Positions 21,176-32,382 are shown, counted from the stretch's first letter. The stretch is 64,000 nucleotides of DNA from Trypanosoma brucei gambiense DAL972 (GCF_000210295.1 NC_026739.1:220262-284261); one strand, 5' to 3'. The notes: generated from the letters alone by a model not told the origin. A program made the numbers and translations.

Positions 21176-21891
21176 GGTTTGCAGAGTCAACTAAAGAAGC
21201 AACGCCTTTGGCTACTTTCCCCCGTGCCGCTCCCCTGCAGAACGTTTGAAGCAGCGGTCCACTGCCCACAGCCTCTTCGATTGCCTTTTCTACTCTTTTG
21301 CCCTTGGGAAATTAAAAAAAAACTTGAGGATGAACAAAAGTGAGGTAACCGACAGAAATGTTAACTAGAGAGAAAACACGGTCATTGGATTGTCAGCAGC
21401 GGCACGTATCGGCAAACTACGGGAACTTGCGGTACCTCGTTTAGGAATCTTCGAAAGCAACATTGCGCCCCGCAAAGAACGCAGAACCCACAAGTGGCGT
21501 TGCACGCCGCACAACGGCAAAAAGGAATACTGACTGGGAGGAGGGAGGATAATTTGGTACATACGGTGTTCTCGCGTACTGTTATTAGAGACCTGTAAGC
21601 CTTTGCCCACTCAATTTTTCCCCCTCCCCTTCTCTCACTTCCATCCAATTCTAAAATAATACGTATCTATAAGCAAACGTAGAATCATATACACATTCAC
21701 ACTTTTTGTTTATGGGAAATTCTTTGCATCTATTCCAGCTCTATTCAACATGACGATTCTTCTACGGGCTCTTTTAAATAAAACCACCGGTGTTTAAGGA
21801 TGAGGGGGAATAACTGAAACAAAGAAAACAAACGAAAAATAGATAAAGAGTGGCAGAACTCGGTCCACTGAATGATGGTAGAAGCGTTGCC
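21176..21891. other. intergenic region
   Basis: About 0.7 kb between the 1,271-aa coiled-coil gene and the Aph-1-like gene, with a short A tract near 21314. The small minus-strand frames at 21365-21648 overlap each other in two frames and look non-coding. Confidence 0.5.
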
Positions 21892-24800
21892 TCATGCGCC
21901 CTCCTCCTCCGACGACGAATCATCGAAACTAGTAAACTGCTTTACTGCAGGTGGCTTCTGTTTTTGAGCTTCTTTAGATTTTGTGGAGGAGTCACTGCTG
22001 GCAGTCGATACACCATGCCGCGGTACAGTGAAACTGATATCCTCACCAGGATCTTCAATCGGTTGAAATGGTCCTCTCCTTCCGATGTGGCTTCCAACTA
22101 TGCTCCCCAGTCCCTCATCGGTGCCAGTTTCAGGGGGCACATTAGATGCCCTCCCTGTGTTGCCAACACTCAAATCGCTCTTTAGGTCATCACTTTCTGC
22201 TTTTTTACCCTCGGCCCTTTTCACCTCCTTCGTTTCCTCTTCCTTCTCATCAACCTTTGGAGCTTCCGTCCGTGTCGGCTCTGACATCGGTGCAGTGGGA
22301 TGATCCTCTGAATCGTCGTCCCAGTCGTCGTACTGGCTGACCGTTACCTTTGTCTTCGGCGCTTCAGAGTCTCCTTTTTCCTCTTCCTCCCTCGTTGAAT
22401 CCGCCTTGGAAACTGTGAGAATCGGCCCCATCACGGCTGTGTCCTTCGATGACGATGGTGGCGTTAGAGTTTTTTCCACAGAGGGTTTCATTCGCGTAAT
22501 GGAATCGCTACTGCTATTGCTTCCACTAGGTTTGAGTGAGACAGGCAACGCAGTGGCGTCAACGTTCGCCCTGACCAGCTCATCGCCCCTTCGCTCTTGG
22601 GTTCGGTGTTGCTTCTGCTGCGGCTGGCGTGCCTCAGCCGAGGAGGCACTCGAAGACGACTCCCGTGGTGCAAACATAATGGGACCCCGTTTGTCAATAG
22701 GAACAGACATCTCCAATGTGTTAACTGTTGAATCTGAAGACGAACCCTCAACCTTCCTTGCTAATGCTGATTGGGTTGGGCGGTCAATAATTGACTTGGC
22801 ATTAGATGCAGACGGTGGTTTCTTGTCGTCAATACTGCCCTGAACTGTAGAACCAGTTTGAGCCAAGTTTCCCTCTTTGGCTGTTGATTCAACTTTTGTT
22901 GGTAGAGCCGGACTCAAGAGCCTTTTTCCTTGGGAGATCAGACTGCTATCTGAGGACTGAGATAGTCGTGGGGGCTTTTGAGGCTCGGGTGAATCTGCAA
23001 GCTGCGATGGATCAGACTCCACCCTCCGCATTGAAGTGCCCGCCAACACGTTCGGAGCTAAACCAGCGACCAGCGACTCTCCTGCGGTGCTCCTCTTTAT
23101 TACCGGTGTTGACGCTACGTTTCCTTGTCCTTCACTGGAAGAGGTCATACGGTGCGAGTCAAAAAGCGCTTTTTCAACACGCGGAATTTGAGAAGGCCAC
23201 CCATCTCCCTTCTCAGTTGCTCTCACCTCCTTCGTGCACACCGACTGCGAAAGTGTTGTGGTAAAATGTTGTGTCTCCTTGAGCTCATCGTGCACCTCCC
23301 TTAGGGTCTCCCTCATTTCTCCTAGTAAATTTTGCTGGCGTCGGTGTTCGTCTTCCAGGCGTTTGATCCTCAAGCTACAGTCCTCCTGAGACCCTGCCCA
23401 CTGTTTGTGCTGCGTAACATCAGCCCCAATGGTGTGAAGTTCTGTTTCGAGTGTTCTCACAGCCCTGCGAATTGCATTCAGATCCTGTTGCAGCACACAG
23501 TCCTTGAAACGCCGCTCAGACGCCTCGTCAATTTCCGTCAGGGTACCATTTAGGGCATCAATCTTCGCTCTACACGCCTGAAGGTCGCGGGCGAACTGTT
23601 GCTGTTGCTGTTGGACCGTCTCTCCAACTTGGGTTACCAGCGAGCTTGTGGACTGCCCTTTGTCTTCCAGCCGATCTAACCGGGAGCTTGCCTCATTTGC
23701 ACGCGCTTCCAATTTATCTGTACGCTCCGCCATATTCGTCTCCACGCGCCGCATATGTTGGTTAAACTTTACTTCCAGCCGGCCTGCCATTTGTTCTGCT
23801 GCTATCTCGGCTTCATTTGTTGCAATTGCCGTCGCTTCCAGCTCACGGCGCGATTCCCTCTGTTCTTGCCACAAACGTTGATGTTGCTGAAGCTGCGCGG
23901 ACAGTGTTTGGGTGTCCTTTGCATTGTCGTCAGCGGTGCTGCGCAGATTGGTGAGATCCGCGACCAGCCGGGTTGACTGCACTTCAAGCTGTGCCACACG
24001 ACGCTCCATGCGCTCCACTTCGCCTCGAGATGTCGAACTGCTCGTTTCGCACCTCAGTGCTGCGTCGTTCGCGGCTTCCACCCTCGTGGACAACGCTTGC
24101 GAGCTGACGTTCATGTCACGGCGAAGTTGCTCAAGCCGCTCATTAAGGGAGCGCACAGTACCCTCAATGTTCAGTGCGTGTTGCTGGTTTTGCATTATGG
24201 CATTCTCCCCGCGACTGGCCTCAGCAGCCAATGTCTCACGGGCTTCCTCCAACACAACGATCCGGTGTTGCAGCTGCGGTATGCGATTATCTGTGATGCT
24301 TTCCAGTGACGTTCGTAGGTGCTGCTGCTGTTTCTCATAAACACTTACTCTATCCATCAGGGCATCGAGTTGCCGCTTTTCGTTTTGTTGTTCCTGGACG
24401 TCGCGTTCGTAAACGTGCCGTAAGGCGTCAACGCCGCTCTCTGCTCTCTGCGCGGTGCGGCGTACACCCTCCAAGTCCGCCCTCAGTTTTTCGGCCGTCG
24501 AAACGGCAGCCAGATGAGATTCCAGTTGAGCCACCCGCGCATCACGATCCTCGATGGCGTCCTCTGCACGTTGCGCAGTTGCCATTGCGCGCTGCGAAAC
24601 AACTACCGCCCTCTCCGCCACATCGCGCACAACCGCAATGGTCGCATCAGCGCGGCTCGCGGCCTCTTGTGCGCCGTCAGCCTTGCGCTCTGCCCTGTCT
24701 ATACGAGACAACATTACCGCCGCACTCGCCTCAGCAGCTGAAACACGTTCCTGAAGTGCTGTCGTTTGAAGCCGTAGCTCTGCTCGGCACGTTGTTGTGC

Positions 24801-25707
24801 AGTCATGCACTTTGGCGCTCAAATCAGTCATGCCCTCAGTATGCTGTGCCATCTGTTTAACTAATGTGTCTATCGGCGCCTGTAGCTCTCGACGCGTTGT
24901 GGCAAGGTGAGACTTCCATGTTTTGTCAACAAGTTCCTGCACGTGCGTGCCAAACGCTTCCACATCAGACTTTAACTGCTGCTTCAGCTGCTGTCGTTCC
25001 CGTTGCTCCTCCGCTCGCATATCGATGTACCGCATAAGTTCCGCATCAAGCCGCTGGGCAATGGCGCTATTCTCACGTTCTTGGTGCTGTACACACTCCA
25101 CACGAAGCAAGGCGCACTCGGACACCGCTGACTCCAGTCGTTCGCGCATCGCATCTACCTGCTCTCGCAGTTGTTCCTGCATGTCAAATTGGGTGCGGTC
25201 TCGCACTTTACTGTCACGAAGCAAATCCTCCACACGATGCTGTAGCAAAGATCGTGCTGTTTCCTCATCTTTCCGCTGCTGTTGAATGGCGACAGAGAGC
25301 TCATCTATCGCCCGACGTGATTGATGTTCAGATGTGCGCACCTCAACTAGCACCTCCTCCTTCCAGCGGCGACCCAGAGCTGTCAGTGTAGAAGAGCGGG
25401 AATCGCGCTCAGCGGCTAATTCACTGCGCAGACCGGCTACCTCACTCATCACAACACGCAGTTGCCGCTGGAGTTCTATGATATACGCTGCTGAATCACC
25501 GCACTTTTCCCCATCATTGTCTGTGCGCCATGCCGCTTCAAAAGGAAAGTTCGAATTCCCCCTCATGTCTCCCGTCGCACTGCTGCTAGTCCTGAATTTC
25601 AGGTCCCGATCCGCCCATTCGCATGAACCTGCCGTCGACCTTCGATAATAAAGGGCATCTTCTGTTGCCCGTAGTAGTTTAGCCGCTTCGCGCCCGAAAT
25701 CAGTCAT
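21892..25707 (-). CDS. large coiled-coil protein
   Basis: This 1,271-residue protein starts at an ATG at 25705-25707; two codons further upstream there is only a GTG. After a short N-terminal region of about 75 residues, residues from roughly 75 to 800 are almost continuous coiled coil, rich in Glu/Gln/Arg/Ala with heptad leucines. The remaining 450 residues are disordered and Ser/Pro/Glu-rich, with acidic clusters such as DWDDDSED. The protein ends in a short acidic tail (SSSEEEGA). There is no signal peptide, motor or ATPase motif. Coiled-coil proteins of this type commonly build the trypanosome cytoskeleton, basal body or flagellum attachment zone; assignment to any one is not supported by sequence alone. 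Confidence 0.88.
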   Translation of the reverse strand: MTDFGREAAKLLRATEDALYYRRSTAGSCEWADRDLKFRTSSSATGDMRGNSNFPFEAAWRTDNDGEKCGDSAAYIIELQRQLRVVMSEVAGLRSELAAERDSRSSTLTALGRRWKEEVLVEVRTSEHQSRRAIDELSVAIQQQRKDEETARSLLQHRVEDLLRDSKVRDRTQFDMQEQLREQVDAMRERLESAVSECALLRVECVQHQERENSAIAQRLDAELMRYIDMRAEEQRERQQLKQQLKSDVEAFGTHVQELVDKTWKSHLATTRRELQAPIDTLVKQMAQHTEGMTDLSAKVHDCTTTCRAELRLQTTALQERVSAAEASAAVMLSRIDRAERKADGAQEAASRADATIAVVRDVAERAVVVSQRAMATAQRAEDAIEDRDARVAQLESHLAAVSTAEKLRADLEGVRRTAQRAESGVDALRHVYERDVQEQQNEKRQLDALMDRVSVYEKQQQHLRTSLESITDNRIPQLQHRIVVLEEARETLAAEASRGENAIMQNQQHALNIEGTVRSLNERLEQLRRDMNVSSQALSTRVEAANDAALRCETSSSTSRGEVERMERRVAQLEVQSTRLVADLTNLRSTADDNAKDTQTLSAQLQQHQRLWQEQRESRRELEATAIATNEAEIAAEQMAGRLEVKFNQHMRRVETNMAERTDKLEARANEASSRLDRLEDKGQSTSSLVTQVGETVQQQQQQFARDLQACRAKIDALNGTLTEIDEASERRFKDCVLQQDLNAIRRAVRTLETELHTIGADVTQHKQWAGSQEDCSLRIKRLEDEHRRQQNLLGEMRETLREVHDELKETQHFTTTLSQSVCTKEVRATEKGDGWPSQIPRVEKALFDSHRMTSSSEGQGNVASTPVIKRSTAGESLVAGLAPNVLAGTSMRRVESDPSQLADSPEPQKPPRLSQSSDSSLISQGKRLLSPALPTKVESTAKEGNLAQTGSTVQGSIDDKKPPSASNAKSIIDRPTQSALARKVEGSSSDSTVNTLEMSVPIDKRGPIMFAPRESSSSASSAEARQPQQKQHRTQERRGDELVRANVDATALPVSLKPSGSNSSSDSITRMKPSVEKTLTPPSSSKDTAVMGPILTVSKADSTREEEEKGDSEAPKTKVTVSQYDDWDDDSEDHPTAPMSEPTRTEAPKVDEKEEETKEVKRAEGKKAESDDLKSDLSVGNTGRASNVPPETGTDEGLGSIVGSHIGRRGPFQPIEDPGEDISFTVPRHGVSTASSDSSTKSKEAQKQKPPAVKQFTSFDDSSSEEEGA

Positions 25708-27781
25708 ATGCACGGGGCTACAGCTCTCCCCCTTTTTCTTTCTTCAATTTATCCGGCACAACGTAGTATTATGTATGATCCCCTTTTTCTTTTTCCTTTT
25801 CTTTTCTTTTTTTTTTTGCAGTCCCGGTCAAGGCTTTGCAAGCAAATTATGTGACCCTTCCTTCACGAAACAAAATCAGATCCAACGAGCCTCTCTCTCT
25901 CTCTTTTTAATAATAATAATAATAACTTCCGCCCCGCGACGCTACTTCCCCCTTCCTTCAGCCGCTGTTTACTCTAATGTCTTGCCCTTCAGCCTGGTGG
26001 AATGAGACAGTGAATCAATAACAGGATAGAAAGAGGTGTGAATGGGATCAGTCAGAGGAAAAACCGACTGCCTCTCCTTCCCACTGTACTAAATCTCAAA
26101 GTCACTTATTTTCTCCACCACACTTTGGCCTCTGCCTCGTTTTTTATTTTTTTTTGGCGAGGGAGAGGTGATTCAGGATTTCTAAATTTCCAATATTTGC
26201 AAGACAAAAAAAAAAACAGATATACCCGAGGGTAGACAAAAAGGCGAAGAAAAGAAGAATGGAAAGGGGAATACTGCAGCAATAACAAGATATAGATTTC
26301 AAACAAGTGAAAAAACAAAGCGACAGCCGACGAAAGAAAGAAGAGAAAAGGAAGTGCAAAAGTTTTATTATTAAAACTTTGAGAACGGGCAGAAAGTGCA
26401 CATGAGAGGAACCCCAAAAAAGAAAAGGAAATATGGGACTTTTATTTTGCCCACTACCCGTTCCACATACGAGGTGAATGCTACACAATGTGAGAAACAA
26501 AATTAGTGGGGTTGGAGGGGGGAAAACAACAACAACAACAAAGAACAGTAACAACACTACATTACACGACTAATGCTGAGTGACGCTCGCCCCTTTAGTG
26601 GCGGTGTGATAATGACACAGATAATACCAAAAAAAAAACATTCATAGTGAAAAGAAGCACCTCATTGTTTCCTCTCCATACATGACACCACATGCACCCA
26701 CGGGGCACCGCAGTGCATACTCAATTCCAACTCCTCACCTTCATAGAACGTATTGCACCGTCGCATATGAAAGGGAAGCTGAAAAAGAAAGAAAGAAAGG
26801 AAGCGAAAAGCATCTACTGGTTTACTGTTGGTTTCAACAGCAATAGAAACAAACTTTCGAGCACTCCTCGGGGTCCTACAGCATCACTAAACCTTCACCA
26901 CCACCCCCCTCTTCCCCGTTCCACCTTATCACTAGTGAGCCAAAACAACCAAAACAAGGGAATAATGAAATGAACTTGCGCACAGAAAAAGCACAACACC
27001 GGTTATTTGGTTGTTTTGCTTCACATATTTTCACCCTACCGGCAGAAAAAAAAACACGATTTCCCCTCACGATGTATGTATATATATATATATATATATT
27101 TATTTATTTACTTATGCACACCCGCGCGTGTGGGTGTGTACAGCACAATACGACCGTATACCCCATCAGAACTTGAGCATTCACCAAAAGAGAGGGGATG
27201 TGCAAAAATTCAGACAGAATGACAGTTAGAATTGATTTAAAATATTTGAAATAAAAAGGTGAAAGAGTGAGCGGAGGAGCATAAAGAGAAATGTAGCCTA
27301 AGCAACGATTTAGGCAACTTGTTGCATGAAGATACATTGGGGCAGCTCTGAACATCAAAGACAACACATGACGCTCTAGACTCACAACACAATCTCAATA
27401 CCTTCATTCTATGAGCCATTTGTTTTCTTCCAGCTTCCTATTTGTCCTCTCTGTTCCCACTGTTTTGTACAACTCTCCGTGCCTCTCCTTCCCTTGCGGT
27501 GACAAATAGGGATAAGAAAAAGAAAAACACGGATACGTCGCGAAATATTGCCTGCTCTGACAGAGGCATGTCCCAACACCATTCCTTCATCATGCTGTAA
27601 ACCTCTCCGTCTCCACTTGCCTCTAGTTTTTTTCTTCTTGCCTTTTCATTTAGAAACACATGTGATAATTAGATGTTCCTCTCTTCCCACCCACCCTCCT
27701 TTTACTTTGAACTATATCCTTTTTTCGTTTTCGGTGTTGAAGGAGAGACAGCAGCGTCGTTACAACACGCACCGTCCTCCT
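25708..27781. other. 2.1-kb intergenic region without a convincing gene
   Basis: This is the longest gene-free gap inside the left unit. It contains pyrimidine-rich tracts, a TAA-like run near 25907-25925, a TA run at 27079-27099 and purine-rich stretches. Minus-strand frames at 26106-26557 are hydrophobic only because they read a T-rich strand. No tRNA, snoRNA box pair or other RNA could be assigned by eye. Confidence 0.5.
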
Positions 27782-28666
27782 CTACAATGTATATGCCTCA
27801 AATGTCTCCATCACATGTTCACTGCAAGAAGGTACGGGACATTTGTTGCAAATGTACTGCGCACAGTCCTTGCACAACACCTGGTGTTTGCACGGATAAC
27901 AGATTACAGTGCAGAGGCGCCGACGACATACCATACACTTTGACCGCTCATTGATAGTCATGCGCACGCGGCTAATCATTTCTAACATCTCACGCTCAAT
28001 TTCCTGCAACTGTTCCAACGACCGGTGCTGCAGTTCCGCGATTACTGGCATTTGTACGTGGGTGCTAAAGACCTCAATTGTAATTTCCTCTCTTAGCGCT
28101 TTCAGTACCCGCTCCCTTCGCTCCGTAAGTGCTGAATCCTCACCGTAACGTTTCCTTCGCATCTCAGGCACCAATGCTCTTTGTTTATGCTCCTCCAGCA
28201 TGTCTAAGCGGAACTGAATTTGTGAGGGGTTCAGGAAGGGCACACCAGCCTCACATGTCATTTCCACCCATTGCTGATACTCCGCTGGACGGAATGGGGA
28301 ATTCGAAATGGAGTTGAGTTGCACAACATTCCCGTTTTGCGTAGCTCGGAAACATGGGGGAAGCTCAATCACAATATGCCATTCAGTACAGGCCATGTCG
28401 GCGGAAAACCCCGAGTACTTTGGACCCCTCCGCGCCCCTCTAACACAAGCGATGTAGTAGTGATCACTATTATCACGCCGCATGTCTTCACTGCGCATTT
28501 CTAATAACACCCGCACGTAGCAACCGCGGACTACCTCCTCGAAGTTCTTCCACTCAATAAAGTTCACAAGTGTTGTGCGAAACAACTGAAGTTTCTTGAG
28601 CATGTCGTACGGTGGCGCCGGTATATGCTCATCTAACAAATAGTCGGTCTGAGGTGTAGCGGCCAT
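27782..28666 (-). CDS. Plus3-domain protein with C-terminal RING finger
   Basis: This 294-residue protein starts at the ATG at 28664-28666; the frame continues upstream only through a TTG. Residues about 45-165 match the Plus3 domain first seen in RTF1 of the Paf1 elongation complex: a VRGCYVRVLL opening, a YYIACVRG strand, an LNSISNSPF block and a conserved EYQQW helix. Helical, charged linker sequence leads to a RING-type finger at 244-281 with Cys244, Cys247, Cys259, His261, Cys265, Cys268, Cys276 and Cys281. The last pair is spaced by four residues rather than two. A RING suggests E3 ubiquitin ligase activity and Plus3 suggests binding to nucleic acid or an elongation factor. Together they point to a chromatin or transcription role. 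Confidence 0.85.
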   Translation of the reverse strand: MAATPQTDYLLDEHIPAPPYDMLKKLQLFRTTLVNFIEWKNFEEVVRGCYVRVLLEMRSEDMRRDNSDHYYIACVRGARRGPKYSGFSADMACTEWHIVIELPPCFRATQNGNVVQLNSISNSPFRPAEYQQWVEMTCEAGVPFLNPSQIQFRLDMLEEHKQRALVPEMRRKRYGEDSALTERRERVLKALREEITIEVFSTHVQMPVIAELQHRSLEQLQEIEREMLEMISRVRMTINERSKCMVCRRRLCTVICYPCKHQVLCKDCAQYICNKCPVPSCSEHVMETFEAYTL

Positions 28667-29275
28667 ATGTGGCAAGGTACGACAGCCGTCTTACACAACC
28701 TATACTTCCTCCCTTGCCTCTGTGCTTATCAATTTAATCGTTTGAAAACTATTCCGTACCGCCTGTGTTCGGTTTTTCCTCCGTTTGGCTACCGTTGGTC
28801 TTTATTTATTTATTGGTGGCTGCCTTAACTTGGAGATGAGCCGGTGGTTCCCGCGTCTTGCACTAAATCCTTCGTTGCTGTTGTTGTTATTTCCCGATCC
28901 TTGTCTTATCTTCCGGGTCCCGATTCCTTCGCCTCACTTCACAACTAACAATGACAGCCCGCAAAGAGGAGGAGAGAGCCAGCAAAGGAATAAGGAAATA
29001 AAGTTTAAGAGGGCAAAACATGTAAATTAGCAAAATAAATAATAAATAAAACCGCGCAGGTCCTCCCTTTTTGGTGAAGATGCAGAAGGAGGAGACATTT
29101 GGAGACGTGAATGTCAATGCAACAACGTACGGAACGAGCACACCGTTACATCTCTCATCCTCAAACATTTCGAAAGCTCAGCGGTGTGGGTCCATCACCT
29201 TCTTTACGTGGGTGCACATTCACGGCCCCGCGGCCCCTTTTCGGTCTTTACTGACCATTGTTCATCGGTCAGTTT
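28667..29275. other. intergenic region
   Basis: About 0.6 kb between the helical-repeat mitochondrial-type gene and the Plus3-RING gene. UTR sequence is expected and nothing else was recognised. Confidence 0.5.
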
Positions 29276-30682
29276 TTACTTCTCACTTAATAATTCCAAC
29301 CAGTTAACCACACCCTTCGGCACCTCCATGGAAAAGACGTCTCCCATGCAGTTAACAAAATGCAGTGTGTCCTCTGCATTCCTGAAACATTTGTCCTCAG
29401 CGATAAATGTTGAAGTCACCTCAAAGTTCTCGGGTGACATCTTTATATTGCGTATATCCTCCAGAAACTTCTCTTCCTCCTTCATGTGTCGCGCAAATGA
29501 TGCCATCACCCCTAAAAGCAGCGGATAGTCGCCCAAGTCTTTCATCCGCATGCCACTGCGGTAAAAATTTTGCAGCCACGGCTCATCGGCGATATCAAGA
29601 GAAAAGTGCCGCAGAATGTAAGGGATACCAGTAATCCTGAGGATTTTGTGTCTCAACTCGTCTGTACTCTCCTTATTATCGGATCTCTCGGCCATCCTAC
29701 CTGCTTCCTCAATGCTAGCATCCGCCACTTGTAGACATCCCTGCAAGTGTTCATAATTTTTCGCATGGTAGTGTGTATAGAGAAGCTCAACTCCCACTAA
29801 ACGAGCATCGGTCGTCCACAACTGCTGTGGTGTATGCCAATGTGTCACCAGTTGTTCCGCGTAAGCTGCCAATGGGGGAACGCGGTAAGCTAAGAAACGT
29901 ATGAACCGTCTCTGAGCCTCCACTGTGGGGTCTAAGTTCGCTTCAGCGAGGCAATGAATTGCGTCGATAGCCGTATTCATCTTCCGTGTGAGAGAAGCTG
30001 ATATAATTACCGCGGACGCAGCCGTCTGATCCCAGCGAGCAGAGGAATGACTCATCCACAACCATAATGTTAACACCTTCCTGTGGTCTCCACCCCGAGC
30101 GAGAAACAACAACACCGCGCCATAGTCCCTTGGACTGACAAATGACTTACGCAGAGCGATGTTAAACGCATCCACAACATTTTGCCTATCCTCAGCCAAG
30201 GTGTGATCGCTCAGCAAGCATAATGAGTTAATAAGCGTACCTGAGAGATGTGGCACCTCCCGTATTTCACGCATTAACATCTGCTTCACCTCCCGTGCGT
30301 CATCTGTTTTCGCCACCTTTTCCGCAAGGGCGCAAAGAAGCTCACAACACATGCCCACCGATACCGGGCGAAGCGCGTCGGCTAATTGTAACAGAGTCTT
30401 CGCCTCAATGCCATTTTTAGAAGATAATAATTGCATGAGCTGCGTCCCTACTTCCCGGGCAGAGGGATGGGAAGAAAGCAACGCCACCACCCGCCGTGGT
30501 TCCCTCTGCAAAAGATAACTTCGACCCAAGCCAGCAGCTATGGGGACAGGAAGCGGTGCAACGGGATATTTCTCACGGAATGCTGACGCAACTTTCTGCA
30601 CAGCTGCGGCATCATCGGGTACAAACTCGCTGCCGCACAGCAACTGCTGGAAACTAAGCAGCCGTGTAGCGCATCGCCGCAT
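29276..30682 (-). CDS. putative mitochondrial helical-repeat (PPR-like) protein
   Basis: This 468-residue protein starts at the ATG at 30680-30682. The N-terminus is basic with hydroxylated and aromatic residues (MRRCATRLLSF) and lacks acidic residues, consistent with a mitochondrial presequence. The rest is predicted all-helical, with alternating helices of about 15-18 residues, resembling the alpha-solenoids of pentatricopeptide-repeat proteins. These are abundant in trypanosome mitoribosomes and RNA processing. No single repeat matches the PPR consensus well enough to be certain. An RNA-related mitochondrial role is an inference from fold and targeting. Confidence 0.75.
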   Translation of the reverse strand: MRRCATRLLSFQQLLCGSEFVPDDAAAVQKVASAFREKYPVAPLPVPIAAGLGRSYLLQREPRRVVALLSSHPSAREVGTQLMQLLSSKNGIEAKTLLQLADALRPVSVGMCCELLCALAEKVAKTDDAREVKQMLMREIREVPHLSGTLINSLCLLSDHTLAEDRQNVVDAFNIALRKSFVSPRDYGAVLLFLARGGDHRKVLTLWLWMSHSSARWDQTAASAVIISASLTRKMNTAIDAIHCLAEANLDPTVEAQRRFIRFLAYRVPPLAAYAEQLVTHWHTPQQLWTTDARLVGVELLYTHYHAKNYEHLQGCLQVADASIEEAGRMAERSDNKESTDELRHKILRITGIPYILRHFSLDIADEPWLQNFYRSGMRMKDLGDYPLLLGVMASFARHMKEEEKFLEDIRNIKMSPENFEVTSTFIAEDKCFRNAEDTLHFVNCMGDVFSMEVPKGVVNWLELLSEK

Positions 30683-31166
30683 ACCCAAACACAATCGAGG
30701 GTTCTTTCTACATAACAATGTGGGGAAATCATTGTACGTTTGAATAAGGGTGAAGCTGATATTGAAGAAAACAACAGCGCGACTTCCAGGAAAACATATC
30801 TATTACACCGTAAACGAAAAATAAACATGAACAAACAATAATCTTCCCGAGGTGATTGTGTGTGTATGCGCGTGCGGGAAGAGTGTTGAGAGAGAGCCAA
30901 ACAGATGTGCCCCTGCCCACACGGGTGTACACGCAATAAAATGAATGAAATTGGTCCCACGGGCCTACGGGGGTGACAAAAATAACCTGATTTATTTAAT
31001 CACGATTGCATCGGTCTAAAATAAAAGCTGTGAAGTTCTAAATCGTTTCCCTAGTTGGAGAAAATACCTTCCCACCTGCTTAATTTGGGCATGGCAACCC
31101 CATGTTGCACATTCCTCCGCCACTCAAGCAAAGGACGAGAGGAGGCGCGTGAGATACTAACAAAGA
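30683..31166. other. intergenic region
   Basis: UTR and spacer sequence between the 205-aa gene and the helical-repeat gene, with no other feature seen. Confidence 0.5.
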
Positions 31167-31784
31167 TTACCTAGCTCCCAAGACAGAAGCAACTTTCCTT
31201 CTATCCTCATCATCCATCCTTTCCCAAAGGCAGCGTACAGTTTGGGGATCGCGAAGGTCGTACACCGAAAGTGTCTCTCCAACGGCTTCCTCAAGAAGCT
31301 CCACGACAGCGGAAATGCGTGCCAACATGGCTTGATGTTGCCTCCATTTAGCAGTGGATTGATTTGCATTGTCACCCTTCGAAAGCTCAACGAACTTGTC
31401 GACCAACGCAGTGCAAAGTTTGCACACACGTGCCAGTGTTTCATCTACGTCACTACTTGTGTTGTACCCAAACCACTTCGCTGGGAGGAGGCCTTCAACC
31501 TCCTCAGGGGAAATACATTGTGCCACATTCTCTTCCCAGTGGCTCTCTCGTTCTGTCCATGAGAGATCCCATGAGCGTATGTCTATTTCAGCTGCAGGAT
31601 TGAAAAGAACTGTGCTTGTGGTGCGTCTGTCCCACTCTTGAAGGAGATGATTCCTGATGACGTCGAGGTCACGGGCGGATGACTCGGGGCCGGTGACAGA
31701 TGCATCGTACGGGTTAATGGTATTCATTTTCCTGCAGCCAGTCATCCGTTCAGGATCTAATGTGTATGGTAGAATGGAATGCAT
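31167..31784 (-). CDS. hypothetical 205-aa protein
   Basis: I do not recognise this protein. It starts at the ATG at 31782-31784, shortly after a T-rich tract and AG acceptor on the minus strand near 31805-31820. In-frame ATGs 13 and 19 codons later are alternative starts. The sequence is soluble and mainly helical, with many acidic and tryptophan-containing helices in its C-terminal two thirds. There is no signal peptide or membrane segment. Composition and its place in the array support it as a real gene, but there is no functional clue. Confidence 0.7.
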   Translation of the reverse strand: MHSILPYTLDPERMTGCRKMNTINPYDASVTGPESSARDLDVIRNHLLQEWDRRTTSTVLFNPAAEIDIRSWDLSWTERESHWEENVAQCISPEEVEGLLPAKWFGYNTSSDVDETLARVCKLCTALVDKFVELSKGDNANQSTAKWRQHQAMLARISAVVELLEEAVGETLSVYDLRDPQTVRCLWERMDDEDRRKVASVLGAR

Positions 31785-32382
31785 TGTGCACAATGATCTT
31801 TTTCTTTTTTAAAAAAAAAAAGACAAGGAACGGTTACAATAGAAACACCAACTACAGTAAACTACTTTTTCTCTAAAAACAATGAGTGAAAAACTTTAAC
31901 TTATTGCACCCTAAAGGGGGAAGGGAAAGTATGACACACCGTATGTGTCTTTTTTTTTCCTGCTATTTTAAGGGGTAAGAAGCACAGGGAAAAAAGAGGG
32001 CGAAGCATTAGAGTGGCGTAAGAACAGAAAATAAAGTGTAACGATGGTATTCCGGAGGCAGAAACGCTCTGAAAAACGGGGAGGAAACGCGGAATCAGAG
32101 ATAAAACAAAATGTAAACGATGCACATCCGCACAGCAGGGGCCGTTACGCAGACCTACCCAAATAGGCAAAAAACAATAGTGAAGACCATAAAAACAAGT
32201 GAAAAAATATATGTAGAAGCCACGTGTGGTAAACGGAGTGCATCTGTAAGTATAATTCTGTGCGATGTATTTCCCAATAGATAGAAAAAAAACAGTACGG
32301 AGAAAAGAGAAGAATATAAGTTGGTCACGATATATATATATATATATATATATATGCACGAAAATAAAGTTTCACCGAGAAG
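31785..32382. other. intergenic region with TA microsatellite
   Basis: About 0.6 kb containing a 26-base TA run at 32330-32355. The 152-codon minus frame at 31901-32359 begins inside this microsatellite and is rich in Phe/Leu/Ser because it reads a T-rich strand, so I do not call it. Confidence 0.6.
32330..32355. repeat. TA dinucleotide microsatellite
   Basis: Thirteen uninterrupted TA units between two minus-strand genes. Similar shorter runs occur at about 1930-1947, 27079-27099 and 32786-32806. Confidence 0.95.

Noticed and set aside
26106..26557. Hydrophobic minus-strand frames resembling membrane proteins
   Set aside because: Two frames of the same T-rich DNA are both hydrophobic, showing composition rather than coding.
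31901..32359. 152-codon minus-strand frame
   Set aside because: It starts inside a TA microsatellite and is Phe/Leu/Ser/Tyr-rich from a T-rich strand; no gene-like structure.
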